From NCBI GenBank assembly GCA_947179485.1, contig OX359250.1, forward strand, positions 44,303,450-44,367,449: a stretch of DNA of 64,000 nucleotides, written 5' to 3'. Below are positions 61,010 to 64,000 of the stretch, in pieces (position 1 is the first letter of the stretch; the number at the start of each line of letters is the position of its first letter). The stretch comes from Allacma fusca (taxonomy: Eukaryota > Arthropoda > Collembola > Symphypleona > Sminthuridae). Both the position numbers and the translations under genes were made by a program. The notes beneath the pieces are model-generated. The model had not been told where the DNA came from and did not search any database. It saw nothing but the letters and a program-made list of their open reading frames with translations.

Positions 61010-64000
61010 CTATTAAAATTTCAATCTAGATTATTGTATCTAAAAATAATTTGTAACCTTCGTATTTATAGTACTATAAATAATTATATTCGCAGAGGTG
61101 GGGAAGTCTCCACTCTCCACCACACATCAACATGCATCTGTATGTATGTACATACATAACCTAGTTCTAAACTTTACAGTAATTTTAATATTTCGCTATA
61201 CATACAGTTATTAGTACGAAAATTGAAATCAATAAACGCTGTTATATTAGATTCAAATTATGCGTAATGCACATCTATCTTTTATAAGTACTCTTCAGTC
61301 ACTCTTCATGTATTACAGCAAGTCAAGTGGTCAAGTCTGTATATGAAGACCTCCACCGAATTCTCACGCTGCCCCTCTCTATCCAATATACTGTACAACA
61401 TGAACCAAATGGTTACGCAATTCCCAGGAGAAAGTATAAAGGTAAGTACAAGGAAATGCCCCATAATATAAAATAAAAATGAGGCTGATTAAATCACCAA
61501 CGGAACCATCGTTTCACACCACGCATTCCTACTACTTCTGCATTTCCAATGACGTCAAAACACAGAACCAACCCTACGCCAACCCATGTGAAATAGACAA
61601 AACACAACCAGCATATTGTTGAATCCCCCCGAGATCTGGTTTCTTACGAATAATTGAGAGCAAAAACCCAATGAATGTGAAGACAAAACTCCTGCTAATC
61701 AGCGAATCAACTGCTCTTTCAATTCCTCTGCGATGCCTCATGTTAGAAATACCAAAGAAAGCAAACATACTATCTATGTACATATATACCCTCTCGAACA
61801 TCAGAAACAGAACGGGAGCCCCGGAGAAAAAGCAAGTAGATCCTTGAGATTCAATAGACAGCTTTATAAATTTCCCCCGGGTTTCTTTTAATTCAAGGAT
61901 CAATACATCAACGTTTTGTAGTTTGGTCTAATGCCGGTCTGCACTTCAATTTTTGAGCCCGACTGTTTCTTATTTGCAGGATCAGGATTCTCAGTACTGA
62001 TTGTAGGAAGAATACAAAGCAGGAATTTTAAATTCCTGCATATCATAAAACATCCCGTTGGCTAATTATGGAATAACGTGGTTAGTAAGAACGATCTACT
62101 TTTATTTCCGCTGAATAGTTTTTATTCCCTCAAGACTTCAACTTTATGCTGTAGTAATTGAGATCAATTTTGGCTGCCTTGCCGAAAAGTTAATACTAAT
62201 GAAAGGTTGGCTTGCCATTGCAATTCTCTAGATTGTCCGGCTCTTCAAGCTTATTCCATAATTTCGACAAATAATCAACTCTGAATTTATCTCCATCAAA
62301 AACTTGAAGCATAAAGTCACTCATTACTCCATTGTGTATAACTATGTATGGAAATGTAGGTACTGTTTAATGTATCTACGTCTGGACAATACTAATAGTA
62401 CTTAAAAGTAAGACGAACGTAAAAGATAAAGTTTTCTGGTAGATTGTAAAATACTATCTGCTCTTATTGTGAGATTCAATAGTAGAAAAAAAAACATCTA
62501 CAGAAAAGACGTTCCAGTAACAAGGTGTTACTTAAAAGTATCCATGACGAAACTACCATCAGCCAAACTCCGACAGATTAGTACAGCTGCTCAACGTACG
62601 TCTGGACGACTATCTTCTAATAATCTAAAGAAGATGTGAAAACTTTTTTGGCAATATACCGTAATCGTAAATCTATGTCTACCTTTCCCTTAACTTAATA
62701 ATAGTAATCCTAAAAGTATCAAAATTTGATTATTACAATGGCATGATCTTATAAGGTGAGACATTAACATTGCGGTACACGGGAACACTTCCAATTATTT
62801 TTGAGACTACAGTGCCCTTGTAAGGGTGTCCCTCATAAAAGTGCAAACCTTACGGTTTCTGATCTCCCTTCCGTGTACACCTACCGAAATCTTTACTTTA
62901 CACGGACCAAGGGTTACACTGTATTTGGACTCTGTACCTCATTTGATTACGCTTTTATGTGAACAAGATTATTTTCACGGCTAAGAGCTTCCTGATTTGC
63001 AACAAGAATTTCGGCTACACGAACTTTATAAAAGATGATTGAGTCGTTAATATACATACATATGGATCAAATACTTCATTGTGTATTATCTTGCCCAATC
63101 ACGATTTCGAATTACCTACCTAAACTTCCTTACACCCCAAACTTTTCACCGCAAAATAAAATACCTCTTGGTTCCAATTTACTACAGAGAAGCCAGATTT
63201 TGAGAAACTAAACAATAGACTCCAGAATTCAGGGCGGAAATGAAATCAAGGAGGAAGATAGATGAATTTAGCTAGTAGTACAGTAGTACATAAAAGGATG
63301 AGCCTTGTTGGCCTTCCGAGAGGGGTACTAAAAATGAGACGGGTTCCTATACATTACAAATCTTCCAGTTATTTATTGTACTGTGTTATATAACATTAAT
63401 ATAGGAAATATTAAATAAAAAAGGACAATGTTATCTAAGAGCTCAGCTATTCAATCAACACGTATTAGTGCTTTAGTATTTTCAATCATAATTTGTAAAA
63501 ACTCAACAATTACATATAGTGATCTGTCCATAGGACCGTAATTTTACCACTGTATTGACACAGGGTGTTCAAATGGTGTTTTTAATTCTGAACAGTTGAG
63601 ATTACTTGTCTATTTTTTACAATTTAGTATTTTTATGGACAACCAAGTTACCGGAGATCCCATGTTACGAGATAGGAATAAGTAGGATGGGGTATGCTGA
63701 TACACACCACGACTGACAGGGATCATTCTTTGCTTTACAGAGGGTCCCATCTTTTGCGCAAAACCATCAGAGAACATCGTCTTTATTAAGGCTAAAGTAT
63801 AAACTGACAAACAAGAATTGGCACGGGCGAGCTAAATTAAATAATAGCCTAGTTGGTCCTGAGTAAACAAAAACGTTGAAAGAGTCAGATTACTTAAACT
63901 TGTAACTGTGAACACGAGTTTGCAGTTTACTTTTACTTATTCATAAAACTGTGTCAGCTGTCAGCCCTCTTTGAATATACATATTTTCAATGTCCTACAT
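61010..64000. other. Right edge of the window, no certain exon
   Basis: This would be upstream sequence or intron of the alpha-mannosidase gene. Frames at 61574-61903 and 63610-63810 (minus) show no family-38 motifs and no other recognisable domain. Immediately upstream of exon 61009 the mannosidase reading frame continues as YKLFLDT before meeting an in-frame TAG, a weak hint of related but broken sequence. Confidence 0.45.

Noticed and set aside
61574-61903. 109-codon minus-strand frame with hydrophobic stretches
   Set aside because: It is in the position where upstream alpha-mannosidase exons would lie but has no family-38 motif, and no splice phase connects it. Not accepted as an exon.
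1-64000. CRISPR arrays, bacterial operons, rRNA or tRNA genes
   Set aside because: Introns, gene families and repeat types show this is eukaryotic. The tandem arrays found lack CRISPR-like equal repeats with unique spacers, and I did not recognise any cloverleaf or rRNA sequence by eye.

Overview
This is an animal nuclear genome window, not a prokaryotic one. It is AT-rich, and its genes are split by GT-AG introns from under 100 bp to 4.8 kb. It also holds microsatellites, minisatellites and many short non-autonomous DNA transposons. Gene content and the TCAGT-type initiator in front of one gene fit an arthropod. My impression is a crustacean, possibly a caligid copepod, but nothing in the window proves the species. 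All exon models were built by eye from splice sites, reading phase and family knowledge, with no transcript support.

Layout. 1-10 kb: gene-poor, with old dispersed repeats, a near-perfect palindrome and a (GA)21 tract. 10.0-19.7 kb (+): a nine-exon 5'-nucleotidase (CD73 type, 592 aa) with a signal peptide and a GPI-anchor-like tail. 21.6-22.8 kb: a hAT-like element. 24.1-25.4 kb (-): an unrecognised two-exon protein of 322 aa. 26.0-26.2 kb: a 34-bp minisatellite. 26.8-27.4 kb (-) and 29.4-29.9 kb (+): two divergently oriented small secreted-protein genes. Each is 118 aa with the same intron phases and cysteine placement, so they look like diverged paralogues. 32.4-34.1 kb (+): STUB1/CHIP, a co-chaperone E3 ligase of 338 aa, with an unusual N-myristoylation-like start. 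34.7-44.0 kb (-): a 17-exon CCAR1 orthologue (1,604 aa), tail to tail with STUB1; one intron carries an array of TGTTTACAA-cored repeats. 44-58 kb: gene-poor and transposon-rich (two hAT-like elements with exact 8-bp target duplications, fold-back elements, a decayed reverse-transcriptase-like fragment). 58.1-61.0 kb (-): the 3' end of a lysosomal alpha-mannosidase gene, whose upstream exons I could not find in the remaining 3 kb.

The genes are not a pathway; this is an ordinary eukaryotic neighbourhood. The points most worth following up are the secreted-protein pair, the hAT-like elements with ACTTGA/TCAAGT arrays at both ends, the forkhead-like motif array in a CCAR1 intron, and the myristoylation-like N-terminus of CHIP.
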